Below, piece after piece: positions 11,988 through 24,400 of a stretch of DNA of 64,000 nucleotides. This DNA comes from Quillaja saponaria (lineage: Eukaryota > Streptophyta > Magnoliopsida > Fabales > Quillajaceae): the NCBI GenBank assembly GCA_029379385.1, contig CM055614.1, forward strand, positions 434,001-498,000, in the 5' to 3' direction. The position numbers and the translations under genes are program-made. Under the pieces are notes generated by a model. The model worked only from the letters and a program-made list of their open reading frames with translations. It searched no databases and was not told the origin of the DNA. Numbering within the stretch: the first letter of the stretch is position 1; each line of letters begins with the position of its first letter.

Positions 11988-13364
11988 TTGACACCGCCTG
12001 TGAGAGCCCATATAATTTAGGTTTCTGACATCCACAGAATTCTTCAACAGGAACACAACCAAAACAATATAGTTCTTAGTCAAATTTTCAGAATTTTTGA
12101 TGACCCAACTGCCCACCTTACCATTTGAAACACAGGTAACATTCCTCCCGTCATCGCACCACTATGATCATCGTAATCGGCACTCTAATTCCCTCCCACT
12201 TTCGCAAGTCGATGGTGTGCTTGGCCAAATTGCCAAGCTTTTTATCTGTTTGAAAACAGAACCACAGGTGCGTTAAAACAAAAAATAAATTAAAAGTAAG
12301 CTGTTTTATTTTCAAGCTTTATGTGCTGTTGCTCGTAATCAAAGAAAAGACAAAAAAGCTCGTTATCAAAATGACAAAAGTGCTTTATTGCTTTAAATTC
12401 CCTAATTCCAAAAGTTATAGGCATTAAAAAGAAAAAGAAAAAGAAAGAGGCAGATTGCCTTAATAGATTAATGGTATTATAATTGCCTATGCCTTGTACT
12501 GTTGTAACTGTCTATTAAATGTACATTATAGTGCTTAATTAAATATTTACATGAAATTTATTAAGTGATTTAATTCTAATAAAAGAAAATCAAAATATCT
12601 CTTTTAATGATATTGTATAACGGCTTCCTTCAATTCAATATCTAAGTTATTTCACATGCGTGCATAAGAATTTTAGAAATTTTTAAGTGTATCAAATATT
12701 TATGCAAATTTCCTACAAGCACAATAAATTAGCGTAGAGAGGATAAAAGTGTTAGCTTGTTGGATTGACTCATATAGTCCAAGCTCAGTCATGTTTACAT
12801 ATTGACTTCTATTTAATTTATTTGGACATATTTGTGTTACACTTTAGTAGAAATAGTAAATACTAACTCTTTGTTATTATATGATATGCTCCTAGTTTTA
12901 TACCTTTATAAATTTACATGTAAATTGTGCAAATTTATGGGCTTTACAACTGTCTCCCTTACATGATTGGTGATCTGTGTATATATATATAAATGCATGA
13001 TTTTGATATTCATTGCTGGAATAATTTCTCCAAGAAAATGAATTGTTTCTGATAATGAAATAATTTCTCACCTTCGCAAGCGACGTACAGATCGGGATCA
13101 AGACATCAAACTTGAACAGTCAATATACTGTGAACGGTAAAACTAAGAGTTTATTTAAGTATGTAGTAAAAATATTATTGCTTATTCTTTTTGGCGTGAT
13201 TGCATTAAATGTTTTCATATATGCGTATTTGACGAATTTTTTGTTGAGCTATGCTTTTTAGCAGCAATTGTAAAAATTATTGCAGGAAGTCTTCTTAAAA
13301 AGGCTGCAGCACACTGCTATGTGAGGTAACAAGCCCAAAAAGAAAAGAAAAACAAAAAAAAGAT

Positions 13365-14034
13365 AGCCAAAAGCTTAAAGCAATCAAAGAGCCAAGTGCT
13401 CAATTCAATCAAAGAGCCAAGAGCTTAACTTGATCAAAGAGCCAAGTGCTCAATTCAATCAAAGAGCCAAGAGCTTAACTTGATCAAAGAGCCAAGTGCT
13501 CAATTCAATCAAAAACCCAAGAGCTCAACTTGATCAATGAGCCAAGAGCTCAATTCAATCAAAAAGCCAAGAGCTTAAAACAATCAAAGAGCCAAGAGCT
13601 CAAAGCAATTAAAAAGGCAAGAGCTCAAAGCAATCAAAAAGGCAAGAGCTCAAAACAATCAAAAAGCCAAGAGCTCAAAACAATCAAAGAGCCAAGAGCT
13701 CAAAGCAATCAAATAGCCAAGTGCTCAATTTAATCAAAGAGCCAAGTGCTCAACTCAATCAAGGAGCCAAGAGCTCAAAGCAATCAAAGAGCCAAGAGCT
13801 CAACTCAATCAATGAGCCAAGAGCTCAAAGCAATCAATGAGCCAAGTGCTCAACTCAATCAAGGAGCGTGGAGCTCAAAGCAATCAAAGAGCCAAGAGCT
13901 CAAAACAATCAAAGAGCCAATATCTCAAAGCAATCAAAGAACCAATAGCTCAATTCAATCAAAGAGCCAAGAGCTCAAATCAATCAAGGAGCCAAGAGCT
14001 CAACTTAATCAAAGAGCCAAGAGCTCATCAAATG
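13365..14034 (+). repeat. 25-bp tandem array inside the LTR element
   Basis: About 26 head-to-tail copies of a 25-bp unit close to CAATCAAAGAGCCAAGAGCT plus CAAAG, with variants (AGTGCT, TTAACTTGAT). The unit has no stop codon in any of the three forward frames, so several overlapping frames of 67-114 codons exist (for example 13746-14090) whose products repeat every 25 residues. I treat these as by-products of the repeat, not genes. Confidence 0.92.
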
Positions 14035-14185
14035 AAAAGGGTGATCTAATAGCTACCCTTAAAAAACAAACTAAGAACTCATCAAAATAGAAGGGCGAGC
14101 TTAGAGCTACCTTAAAAAAAGAGCTAAGAGCTCATCAAAAAGAAAAGGCAAGCTAAAAGCTACCCTAAGGAATAAGCTAAAAGCT
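14022..14185 (+). repeat. Second tandem array, unit about 53 bp
   Basis: Three diverged copies starting near 14022, 14076 and 14129. Each begins like AGCTCATCAAA and contains AGAAGGGCGAGCT and AGAGCTACC-like segments. It directly follows the 25-bp array and shares its AGCTCA core. Confidence 0.75.
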
Positions 14186-14314
14186 ACCTTCGACAAATTG
14201 AGCTAATATAGCACACAAAACAAGCTCAAGTCTGCAAATGAATTCAAAAATAAATCAGTCCCTGTAGATACATTTTAGTTCGTGAATACAAGCACTGGTT
14301 TTTTCGGGGACAAA

Positions 14315-14700
14315 TGTTAACATAGGAAAATACCTATCCAATAATGATATGCCACGTGACACAAATGACATATACGCATAACTGACAAAACACATAAATT
14401 ACAACATAATTACCTCACCATTAATATTATAACAGACGCCATTATCGCTCATTATTATTGTAACGGACGTCATAACTATTGTGATTAACACAACTCCTAT
14501 ATAAAGAGGCTCAAAACCTCAAAAGAAAACAGGTTGCTTTCTACAACTCATACTATTTATAGCTTTTCAGCTTATTTACTCTAATTATACTGATTTTGGC
14601 ATTAGAGTTTTTCCAAGTCCAGAGGACCGCCTTCTCCACATATTGCAGGTCATATTGTTACGTGGAAGACACCTCCGCCTGGTCAAATCCAGACTTAACA
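14315..14700 (+). repeat. 3' LTR
   Basis: Second copy of the LTR, bounded by TG and CA, with the TATATAAA box at 14498-14505. It is followed at once by the target duplication GTACA. Confidence 0.9.
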
Positions 14701-14705
14701 GTACA

Positions 14706-16133
14706 AAATAAAAATAAAATTATTGAGTGTGTCTATCGAACAATTCACTGACATATATACTCGTATTAAATGTTAAATTATTTATTTTGGTGATATATTT
14801 GTTTTATTATTTTTTGTAAGGAAAATCTTAAGGAAATTTTCAACTAGAGTCATGATACAATCAATTTTAAAGAGAGATTTGAAGAATTAAAAAGAAAGGA
14901 GGATCAATCTATTTGTAGAGTTAAATGAGATAATAAATCAATTATATGCTATCTAGCTACTAACGAATTTTACAACTATTAGAATAGAATTTCTAGTCTT
15001 GTGATTAAAATGGTGTTTAGCAGTTATCATTGTCATTTGTTCGGTATATCTTTTATTTCATGAATCATTATCTAATTTTGATTTATTAGAATTAAAATTA
15101 TAAGGTTGTTCATTATTTTCATGAAACAAATTTATATATATATTTATATAAAGTAACAAATTTTATTTTGTGAAGCACACTTATTGTAAGAAAAAATATT
15201 GATGGTATCGATGTGTATAATAATAAATTTTTGTCTATTTTTTGAATCCACCATTGCATGTGTGAAAAATATTAATAATAACGAGGAGAAAATGGGAGAG
15301 GTGAAAGAAAAAATATATTATACACAATTTTCATATGTGTTGACTTATAGTCAGTCCATTGTTATTTCTAATCTTACTCATAACTTGTAATTAAATTTTT
15401 ATTTTTAAAGGGATTCTTATTTCTATAACTTGTAACATACGCATCAGTATTATGATAAGGAATGGAAATTGGAGGTGAGGAAGCGTGTCTGGCAATATGG
15501 CTGTCTTTCAGTTTTTTTTTCATAATTAAGATGGTGGGTGGCCTTTATACAATACAAGCAAGGAGGATATTCTACTTACATTAACAAAAATAGATTTTGC
15601 ATATTGAAATTGAAAGAGGACATTGAGATTTAAATTAAGTATGGAGCTTCACCCCAAGGCTTGATGACATCGCATAATTAAAAATGTGCACCATAGGCGA
15701 ATATGTAAATTAAAACTTTTGATAATTATAATATTAAATATAATTTTAGTTTTATTTATTATTATTTATAAATTATAATATTTATATTTTATTATATTTT
15801 AACAATATTCTATTTTAAAACTAAGAACGAGCTGATGACTGACTACATGAAACGGCTGACAGACATAATTGTCTTTAATGTCAACGAACCCGCTAATTTC
15901 ATGAATTGCAGCCCATTAAATGACCCAACCGAATTTAAAAACTTGTCATATTTTGATTAAGGATGTAATAAAAATGGTTTCCCTAAAATGAATTGAGGTA
16001 AGGCCCAATAAATGAAGGAAGGGTACTATGTAATTATTAATTAATTATATAATCTCATCTCCTTTCCTCTCCTCTCCACTGCCTCCATTAATCTTGTCTT
16101 GTTTCCAATACTAATTTGAACAGAAAAAAAAAA
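14706..16133. other. Intergenic, AT-rich, upstream of the cysteine-rich peptide gene
   Basis: No gene recognised. CT-rich sequence at 16047-16082 is probably the leader of the downstream peptide gene. Confidence 0.5.
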
Positions 16134-16509
16134 ATGACAATCACAAAGCTTCATCTCTTGGCTGCTCTTGTTACTTTCACCCTCCTTGTCTCTCGTTCCA
16201 TCCAAGATCCTGCTGGTAAAACATGCCCACCTAATTTTAATATATATATAAGATGATGATGATGAATTGTGATCTTAATTTGTTGTGTGGTTGCACGCAG
16301 AAAGTGATCTCTGTAATTTTGAAGACGCGGCCGACATTGACGAAGCCGTTTCAGTAAAGAACGTGAAAGGCGGATGCCATTTCGGTGGTGCATGTAATAC
16401 CTCGGCGGACTGTAACCACGCATGTGCCGCCCTCGACCCAGATCCTAAAGATGTCCAATGCATTCCCGACCCAGCTGGTGGAAACCGTTGCTGTTGTCTT
16501 CTCTTTTAA
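16134..16509 (+). CDS. Small secreted cysteine-rich (defensin-like) peptide
   Basis: Exons 16134-16215 and 16301-16509 give 96 residues. An N-terminal hydrophobic stretch (LHLLAALVTFTLLVS, residues 6-20) is a clear signal peptide. The mature part carries nine cysteines: 32, 53, 59, 65, 69, 81 and a terminal CCC at 91-93. The single intron right after the signal-peptide region is the usual layout of plant defensin-like and other secreted cysteine-rich peptide genes. Acceptor is TTGCACGCAG; donor is GTAAAA. The mature region is acidic. Function is unknown: antimicrobial, signalling and reproductive roles all occur among such peptides. The cysteine spacing does not match a classical eight-cysteine defensin exactly, so the family call is tentative; the gene call is firm. 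Confidence 0.75.
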
Positions 16510-19055
16510 AAATAAAACAAATTCATATCCTCATAATCTAAATTTCTTATCACTGCTGCACTATGTATCAACTGCTAGTATACTAAGATGAATTATGAAT
16601 AAAAACTGAACCTTCTTCTTCAATATAAATTTATGATTTTTTCATAATTTTGACTTTTGTAATTGAACTCGGAATTCGATTTAGTCTTTATTTTCTATTT
16701 TATTACAATTAGATCTTTGTAATTATAAAATTACTTCAATTAAATTAATCTAACTACATTTTCTCTCACAATAGTCTTCAACTATTGCTTCTGCCCACGC
16801 CCACGAAGGAACCACCCGTTCCCAAATTTCCATCTATTTGCATCCACTTTTCTAAACCCCTAATTAATTCAAGAGAAAATATTGGCATATTGGCAATTTA
16901 ATTTTACAATTAACCGAGTGGGAAGATGTTTTAATAATATTTTCTGATTTTTGCACTGTTTTTTGTTTTTTAGATATAAATATTTTCAAAAAGTATACCA
17001 ATTAAACATTTTTTTTTTCTAACTTAGGCAATAACTTTTTATCAATTTATTATGTCATGAGATCAAAACACATATCATCACATTAAGTCCAATAATTTTT
17101 TTATCAGACTCACGTCTATCAAAGTTCATTTGAATGGAAGGTTAAGAAATCAATTGAAGTAATTTAATTTTATAATTAAAAAATTAAATTAAAACATAAA
17201 AATTAAGGTGAGTTCAAAAAAAAGAGAAAAAGTGAAGGAGCCTAAATTTATTTATGATCGACTTAGCATTTTGGGCTTCTAGCCCACATCAATATACGGC
17301 TCAGTCTCATTTTTGTATCATCTAATAATGATTGGTGGGTCTTAATTGAGCCCATATCCCCATTAGTCTCATTGGACTAGGCTTTTAGTTATTTATTTTT
17401 ATTTTCATGGAGATGGCAATTGAGAACCCAACAATTGGTTTGAAATAGTAAAGAAGAATTTTGATTTGGAAAATTAGTGAAAGAAAAAAAGGAAAAAGTT
17501 TGAAAAAGACAAAACTAGAAGCAGAAAGTGAAAAAAAGAAGAAGGTGCAATTGAATACGTCTTCATACCGTCACTCAATCTGACACAAACATGATTAGAC
17601 CCAACATGATGATATGTGGTAACTAACACACCCTAGGGACCAGATAACAATGATGGTCCCCGCAGCAGTCGAGCCCCTCGCCAAAAGGGTAACCAAAAGA
17701 ATCAGACTAACAGTGAAAAGCACCTGAATTTTGCCTCCTCCTTCACCGGCACAAACATTAATCCCACCAAATAACAGCCGTCTGATAATTGTGCCTCGGC
17801 TACGTGTCACTGCATCAGGACAGAAATTTGAAGAGCAACAGCTATGAGCCAACAACTAATGAGAGGATGGAATCGTTTTATCATTCCGAACCGCAGGAAT
17901 TCCTTACTGTAGGAATGAACGCAGGAAATCATCGACATTCTCTGTTTTGGACACTAGTAGGGTGGGGTCAGGGGGTGCGTAGGGGTTGGGGGCAAAAAAT
18001 AGGATTGTCGGGAGTGTAGTGTAGGGTGGGACTAGTTGTATTCGAGGTGATGGGGGGATCTATTGGTATTGGGTGGACCTGCCTGCAGAGGAGACCACCT
18101 TCTTTTTGTTATTTGGCTACAGAAAGGCCATCCAGTTATTCATGACCGAGTGGGGAAACTTAGTATTATTAATTAATTCGTGATTAGTGACTAGTGAGTA
18201 GAGAGTGGTCTCGCTCTTGTATATTATTAGTACGTAGTATTAGCAATTTAGCCACATGATACACGTGTCCGTGAAATTAGCGCTTCTGTTTCACTTTAAA
18301 TGTACAGCAATACGGCATAAAGCTTATGTGGCAGCTAGCTCGGTGGCCCAGTCAGCTTTGGCAAACCAATAAAGGCCTGAGATTCCTTTCCAAGTACAAA
18401 CAAATTAATGGGTAAGCGCACCGAAATTTTACCAGATCAGCCTAGACACTAGATAGTGCCTTAATTACTTCGGTTGGGAGTGAACAAGAATTGAACAATC
18501 TTAGTCTGCGGAATATGTATTCAGAGACATATACATATATATTACGAAATTTGTCAAGTATATTTATTTATACTTGGTTTAATTTCCCGAGTGTGAACAC
18601 GAAGAGGGAAAAGCTGCATGCAATTTAGTAAGGTTGAGTTAATTGTACAACTATTCTTTTCCTTTGTTATCACAATTGTGCATGATGCAAGTCAAAACTC
18701 ACAATGTAACATTGTAAAATATATAGAAACGCATTCACGTAATAACTCACCATGATACATATATACATACATAGTTAGTAGTTAATTAGTAGTGGATGGA
18801 TTAAAACCAAAAAAAAAAAAAAGAACAAGAAGAAAGTGTAATTAATTAAGCAAAACTTTTGGATGGCGTTGACTTATGTCGGGATGGTTATGATGAAGCG
18901 TGTGTTGTGTTGACTCTTGAGGGGACGAAATAATAAGCTTTTGGTTGCTAAAAATGGAGGCTTGATGATGCTAAGAATAATGGGGGTAGTAACTTTGCGC
19001 CTTGACTCTGGCATTGCAAATTGCAATCGTTTGTGGGTCATTCATTATCTTTATT

Positions 19056-19120
19056 CTTTAGGCTTTAGGCTTTAGGCTTTAGGCTTTAGGGCTTTAGGCT
19101 TTAGGGCTTTAGGCTTTGGG
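19056..19120 (+). repeat. Degenerate telomere-like array (TTTAGGC with some TTTAGGG)
   Basis: About nine units of the heptamer CTTTAGG, read as TTTAGGC, with two expanded units giving the plant telomere heptamer TTTAGGG. Likely an interstitial telomere-like microsatellite. Confidence 0.85.
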
Positions 19121-21078
19121 TAGCTAAATACACCACTGTATATGAGTGATCACAGATGGATATATAACCACCCGGCCGGCAACAATTTAAAAGAAAAAGA
19201 CAGCTGATGATCCATTCCATCTTAATTACTAATGATTATTATTAATGCTGACTAGCAAATGAACAACAACATGAATACATATGTTTTATATCTATTGTTG
19301 AAACTTGATCAAAGCCAATGATTTTGATCGCATAACTATGATTTATGTTATGTTGGTAAAATTACAGGCAGTAACATACAATTTTGGGGGTGGTAAGTGG
19401 TATATATATATATAATATGTATGACTATGAGCTGATTAAGTCAATATATATTCTCATGCTGTGGAGAGCAGCCCAGGATGAGACTGCCATGTTGGGAGTG
19501 GGGACCACATAGAATAGGTAATCAATACATACTTACTCTCTTTATTTGTATTATTAAAGGTAATAATGGATGTCTCCTCAGCTAAAATTACAACCAGTTG
19601 GGACCTTGGATACCCTTCACTGCATATATTTGAATGACAAGAGACTTCTCAGACTTGAGACTTGCGAGCCAGTCAAATCATATGGAGTTTCTCTTTGTAT
19701 ATAACGCTTTAAGCTAGCAAAAAGTTAATTAATTATAATTTTAGTATTAAGTAATAAATAATTTATTATATTTTAAATATTAAAGATTGTATTTATTATT
19801 CTTATCAAATCTTAAAGCATTTAATTAAATATTAAATCTACGCGCATGATGTACCATTCTTAAATATTATAAATTTGAAGTTTTTTTTTTTAATATTTAA
19901 TATATTGAAATAAAAAATATAGTCCATGGTTGAATAGGGTTTTGGTAAACAAATTTAATTTTAATCTCCGAAACTGTTCTGATTAGGAACGAGGAGGGGG
20001 ACGGTGACAGAACGTGGGATCAGAAAAAATATCCCTACAAACCCCACAGCTATTAGGTGGGCACCACCATTAGTTCCGCTCATGCCACCAATATTACCCC
20101 AACATTTCAGTCACTTAGCTTTTGTTTAGAAACAAATTAAGTCTCCATTTGGTTTTAATATTTAATTTCTGGTATTAATATATTTGGTTAAAATTAAAAG
20201 TGATAATAGATATAAAATAAAAATAAAAATGATGTTTTTCTTTTATTAAGATAAAAATATATTATCAATTCTTTAATCATGTTTTTGAATATAAAAATTT
20301 TAAATCTAAGTTTTATTAACTATTAATTCTTTGTGAATATATTTAGAAAAAAAAAAAAAGGATAACCAATCAAATTTTGTATTGAATAATGAATTAATGT
20401 TTTATAAATTGTGTGTCAAGGTGGAAGAATATTGTGAATTATACTCTTACTGTATTTAATTGAAATTTTGTTATTATACAATTTATAAATTATTTTGAAT
20501 TAATGTCTAAAATACATTTGATAAGATATAATAAATATAATATAATTAATTAATATAATTAATAATAAATTTTTTATATTTATCACGTTAATAAATTTAT
20601 TAAAAAAATCTTAAATTAACAAAAATGATTGCTACAAACAAATAGGCATCCAATTTGATATGGGTGATTACGCCACATCATGTCTCCCTATTCTCTAATT
20701 ACTCATACTTGCCTTGCCTATCTATAGATCTACCCCTATTTGTACCCCGAATCAAAATCCCACCTTTTTCTTCAATCAATGCCATTATATTTGATATTAT
20801 GGACAAGATTCCAAAATAATTGGGCATTAAAATAGGAAGAGAAATAATTAATTTTTTGACCGTTTATAGCCGGTAAATAAATGAAGGCACCGGTAGGGGT
20901 AGATCTTTTTGTCTTTTCGGCCATAGTAGCCCACAAGTCCAAGACAAAGATATTTACACAGTGAAACCCAACATCTCATTGTTGCTTAGCCCCAGAGAGC
21001 AGAGAGTCGAGTGAGTGTAGCGGATTTTAGTTTTGTCTTTAAATACATTAAATTCATATTTCATACGTATTGAATTTG

Positions 21079-21111
21079 ATGGAGAGAAGCCGAAGCCAAA
21101 GCCAAAAGTAA
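21079..21111 (+). promoter_or_regulatory. Upstream ORF 1 in the bHLH leader
   Basis: ATG...TAA encoding ten residues (MERSRSQSQK), about 340 bp before the main ATG. It could reduce initiation at the main ORF if the transcript includes it; the transcript start is unknown. Confidence 0.45.
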
Positions 21112-21393
21112 AAGCAAAAGCAAAACCAAAACCAAAACCAACTCTTTTTTCTTCATCTTCTTCAAAGATAGCTTGGCTCTTATAAATTTATAAAATCCTC
21201 TTTTAATCCTTTCTCACATCCTGTCACAGACCGCTTTCTGTTTCTGTGTTTATTTCTCTTCCCCTTTTGCGCTTTCTGTTCAGAGGATTCCAACCGTCAT
21301 TCATTTTATAAATTTATATTTACTTGTTTATTTACTTCAGTTCTAAGCATATATAGCAGTGAAAGCTGAATCAATTGGCATTTGGTTGCTCTA

Positions 21394-21411
21394 ATGGGTT
21401 CTAACCGGTGA
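21394..21411 (+). promoter_or_regulatory. Upstream ORF 2 in the bHLH leader
   Basis: ATG...TGA encoding five residues (MGSNR), ending 41 bp before the main ATG. Such a minimal ORF would mostly allow re-initiation. Confidence 0.45.
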
Positions 21412-21452
21412 CTCTGATTTAGATCGTTTCGCAAAGATTTGATTTTTGTGAA

Positions 21453-24400
21453 ATGGGTGAGGCTGTGACGAGTTCGGCCCTGAAGAACACTCTCAAGAGT
21501 CTTTGTTGTGCAAATGCCTGGTCCTACGGGCTTTTTTGGCGCTTTGATCCTCAAAATTCAACGTAAGCCTCCTTTACTTATATATATTTTTTGTCTTTCT
21601 CTTGCTGACTTCTAAATTGCTCTTCTGTTTCCGCACAAACTACTTGTGTGTTTTGACATGCAGAACAATTGACAATGTTTTTCTCTATCTATTTCCGTCC
21701 TGGTTTATTCTTTAAATTATTTTTTTTATTTTTTATTTTGGTGCAATTCAGCCAATTGATCTCTTGTGCAGTGGAGTTAAGGGGTAAATAAAAGTTTTTC
21801 CTTTTTCAAAAAGACAATTAAATAATAATCTTTGGCATTTTGTAAAATGAAATGCTAAGAGATAAGTGTGCGAAATAGAACTCAAGAAATTGGCATGTAG
21901 ATCTAGTAATATTATTACCTTACCTTACTTATGTAACGTGTTCCAAACTGAAACTTTGGTCTTTCTTTGCTAATTCTCTATACTCTGAATTTTTTTTCAC
22001 ATTTTACTTGAATTGGAGATGCTACCAGGTTGCTGACTGTGGAAGATGGATTCTATGAAGAGGAAGTGAAGGAGAAGGTCAACATTATGCTTCAACAGGT
22101 CCACATGATAGGAGAAGGGTAGGGCCAATATACTATTTTCTTATGTTTGTTTTACCATCAGATATTGTTATGAACTCTGTAGATTGATACCCGAATTCCA
22201 AATTTTGCCAAAAGGAATTTACACAGGTCATTTATATGAACAAACTGTATCAAATAAAGAGAAAGATCTAATTCTTTTGTTATGTTCTTATCTAGAATTA
22301 TTGGTCAAGCTGCTTTCACTGGGAACCACCAATGGTTGTTCTCAGATGCTCAAGCTGGAGAATTGAATTGTACTGAAGCTGTTGGAAGCGGAGACATATA
22401 TAAGGTACATTCTGTTTTGCACTACTAAAACAACTTCCAAGTTTGGTAATGCTAAACTATATATTAATTATTTATGATCTCTTGTCATCAATTATTGTGG
22501 GTGCTAGTGCAACGTTCTTTTCCGGACATTACTCCATTAGAAAGATTCTTGTTTTTTTTCCCACTGACTCTAAAATTGTTATTCTTTCTGCAGGATGATT
22601 CTGAATTGCGTCACCAGTTTTCCTCTGGGATAAAGGTATCACTTAGTTTCCCATTTCCTTCCCTTTCCTTTTTTTTTGTTTTTTGGTTTCAAACTACTAT
22701 CAGTATCATCCTATGGAATATCTTTCTCTGGAGCCATATGAAAGTTATCTTTTTACTTCGTCCAAGTCAGAAGATTCATACCTTGACCATTAGCTCTGGT
22801 TTGCAGACAATTGCTGTTATATCTGTCAAACCACGAGGAGTGCTACAGTTGGGATCCACAAGGAAGGTTAGTTCAGTGATAGCACAATTCTCATCTTCAC
22901 GTATTTGTAGACTAGAACAGACAGCTATTATGACTTTATGACACAAACATTCACGCAAAAGACCAAGTTTCCCCTTGATCTGCACAAGGTGAATTAACCA
23001 GTTGATATTGGACCTTCTACTGGATGTTATCACTTATTAGACAGATTGAAATTCATTAGTAATATTATTAATAAAGTATATTTTTGTTACTAAATTATCT
23101 TAAAGTTGGATCGGTTAACCTTTCCTAATTTTCGTTCTCTTGTCAAAAGTGTTCTAGACAGCAAATTCTTCTAAATTAAGCTTAATCTGTTGGACATCAT
23201 GGTCAAAATTTTCTGAGAAATTACTCTTACCCAAGGGACTGGTAAAAGTCTATTACCATGTTTCCTCTTTTAAGTCCTTCTGATATGATACAGGAAATAT
23301 CAGCATGCTACATAATGCCTCTTGATTAATTGATTATTTACTGTAATGCCTTTATTATTGCAGATTTTGGAGGAAAAGGAATTTTTAGATCAAACAAAAA
23401 GGTTGTTCAGGGAGATGGAAAATATGGGTGGGCTTAACCCATTTACAAGCACACCTTCGTCTCTAGACAGTCAGAGTTATGATCTAAATGCATTGTTTGA
23501 CTCCTTAATTTCTGATAGCTCTGAAGAGTTGATGGGGAATGGTAATTTATCTACGAGTCTCATTGATTCCTGCACATCCATATCTAATTTTCATGAAGGA
23601 AGGATCACCCCCTTTTATGGAGACTCATCTTTTCCTAGTGACCAATTCACAGCTGCCTCAGAAGCTCAAGTCTTATTATCAGACAAGTCTAGTAGCACTC
23701 AAAGTGTGTTTTTGAACTCTAACTCTTCTATGAACAATTCATCTCCCAAAAGCGCAGTTTATGGTACATGGAATAGTGAAGCTTCGTTCTTGACATCATC
23801 AGAGCAACAGGGTTCTGAAGTGAGAGTGCAAGATTCTTCAGATGTGTATTGTTCAAAAGTCAACGTGTCTACATCTAGCAGACATACAGTACAGAATGCT
23901 CAAGAGTATTCAACATTGACTACATTGTACAGCACGGGAGGATTATTTGACCAAGAGGAATCATTTGAAGACTTGGGAAGTGCAATGGACAACCAGAAGT
24001 CAGTTCATTCAAGCATTATGATTGAAGTTGATTTCCCAGAAAATGTTGCTACCTTACAAGGATTATCTGAGGAGCTTAAGCCTGTCGATTTTTCAATGGA
24101 TTTGTCCAAGCTTTCCTTTATGGATGATCTTTCTGAGTGGTTTTCTCCTTCTCCAGTGAATAGCATTGAGGAAATGTTAACTACATTTGATAATGACCTT
24201 TCACAATCAGTGGGAGTCAATTCCACATCATTTGGTCTGCTTGGAGGCGATTACCCCGGTGACATTCCGGTCAAATGTTTGGCTAGTTCTCTTCATAATT
24301 CCATAACTATGACATGTAGTTCTGATGAAGAAGTGAAACCCGTTATTATGCATAATTCTGAAAATGATATCTTGGATGGTATTGGACTTGATTTAGTGTG

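Larger units (their letters stand above)
11607..14700 (+). mobile_element. Non-autonomous LTR retrotransposon
   Basis: Two direct repeats begin TGTTAACATAGG and end GACTTAACA: 11607-11987 (381 bp) and 14315-14700 (386 bp). The element is flanked by a perfect 5-bp duplication GTACA at 11602-11606 and 14701-14705, the classic integration signature. The 2.3-kb interior has no gag, protease, reverse transcriptase or integrase. Instead it holds a 25-bp tandem array and a shorter array of about 53 bp. A purine-rich CGGGGACAAA directly before the 3' LTR (14305-14314) fits a polypurine tract. I could not assign a tRNA primer site after the 5' LTR. Polarity is inferred from that tract and the LTR TATA box. 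It must have been moved by another element's proteins. Confidence 0.9.
16510..21452. other. Large intergenic region with simple repeats
   Basis: No supported coding gene across almost 5 kb. It contains a telomere-like array at 19056-19120, AT microsatellites, and the leader of the downstream bHLH gene (about 20990-21452), which has two short upstream ORFs. Frames at 17595-17855 (-) and 17789-18019 (+) show no family features. Confidence 0.55.

Noticed and set aside
13365..14034. CRISPR-like array
   Set aside because: The 25-bp units are directly adjacent, with no unique spacers, and lie inside a plant LTR element; this is a tandem repeat.
13530..14090. Repeat-protein genes (frames of 67, 114 and 70 codons)
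   Set aside because: They exist only because the 25-bp unit lacks stops in any forward frame; they overlap each other and have no independent gene signals.
17595..18019. Overlapping ORFs on both strands near 17.6-18.0 kb
   Set aside because: No recognisable domain; GT-rich simple sequence drives the open frames.
20120..20640. Possible MITE starting near CTCCATTTGGTTTTAATA
   Set aside because: The start resembles common MITE ends, but I could not find a matching inverted end or a target duplication.
22474..22941. 155-codon ORF in the bHLH gene
   Set aside because: It reads through introns and exons 4-5 in a frame different from the conserved protein; an intron artefact.
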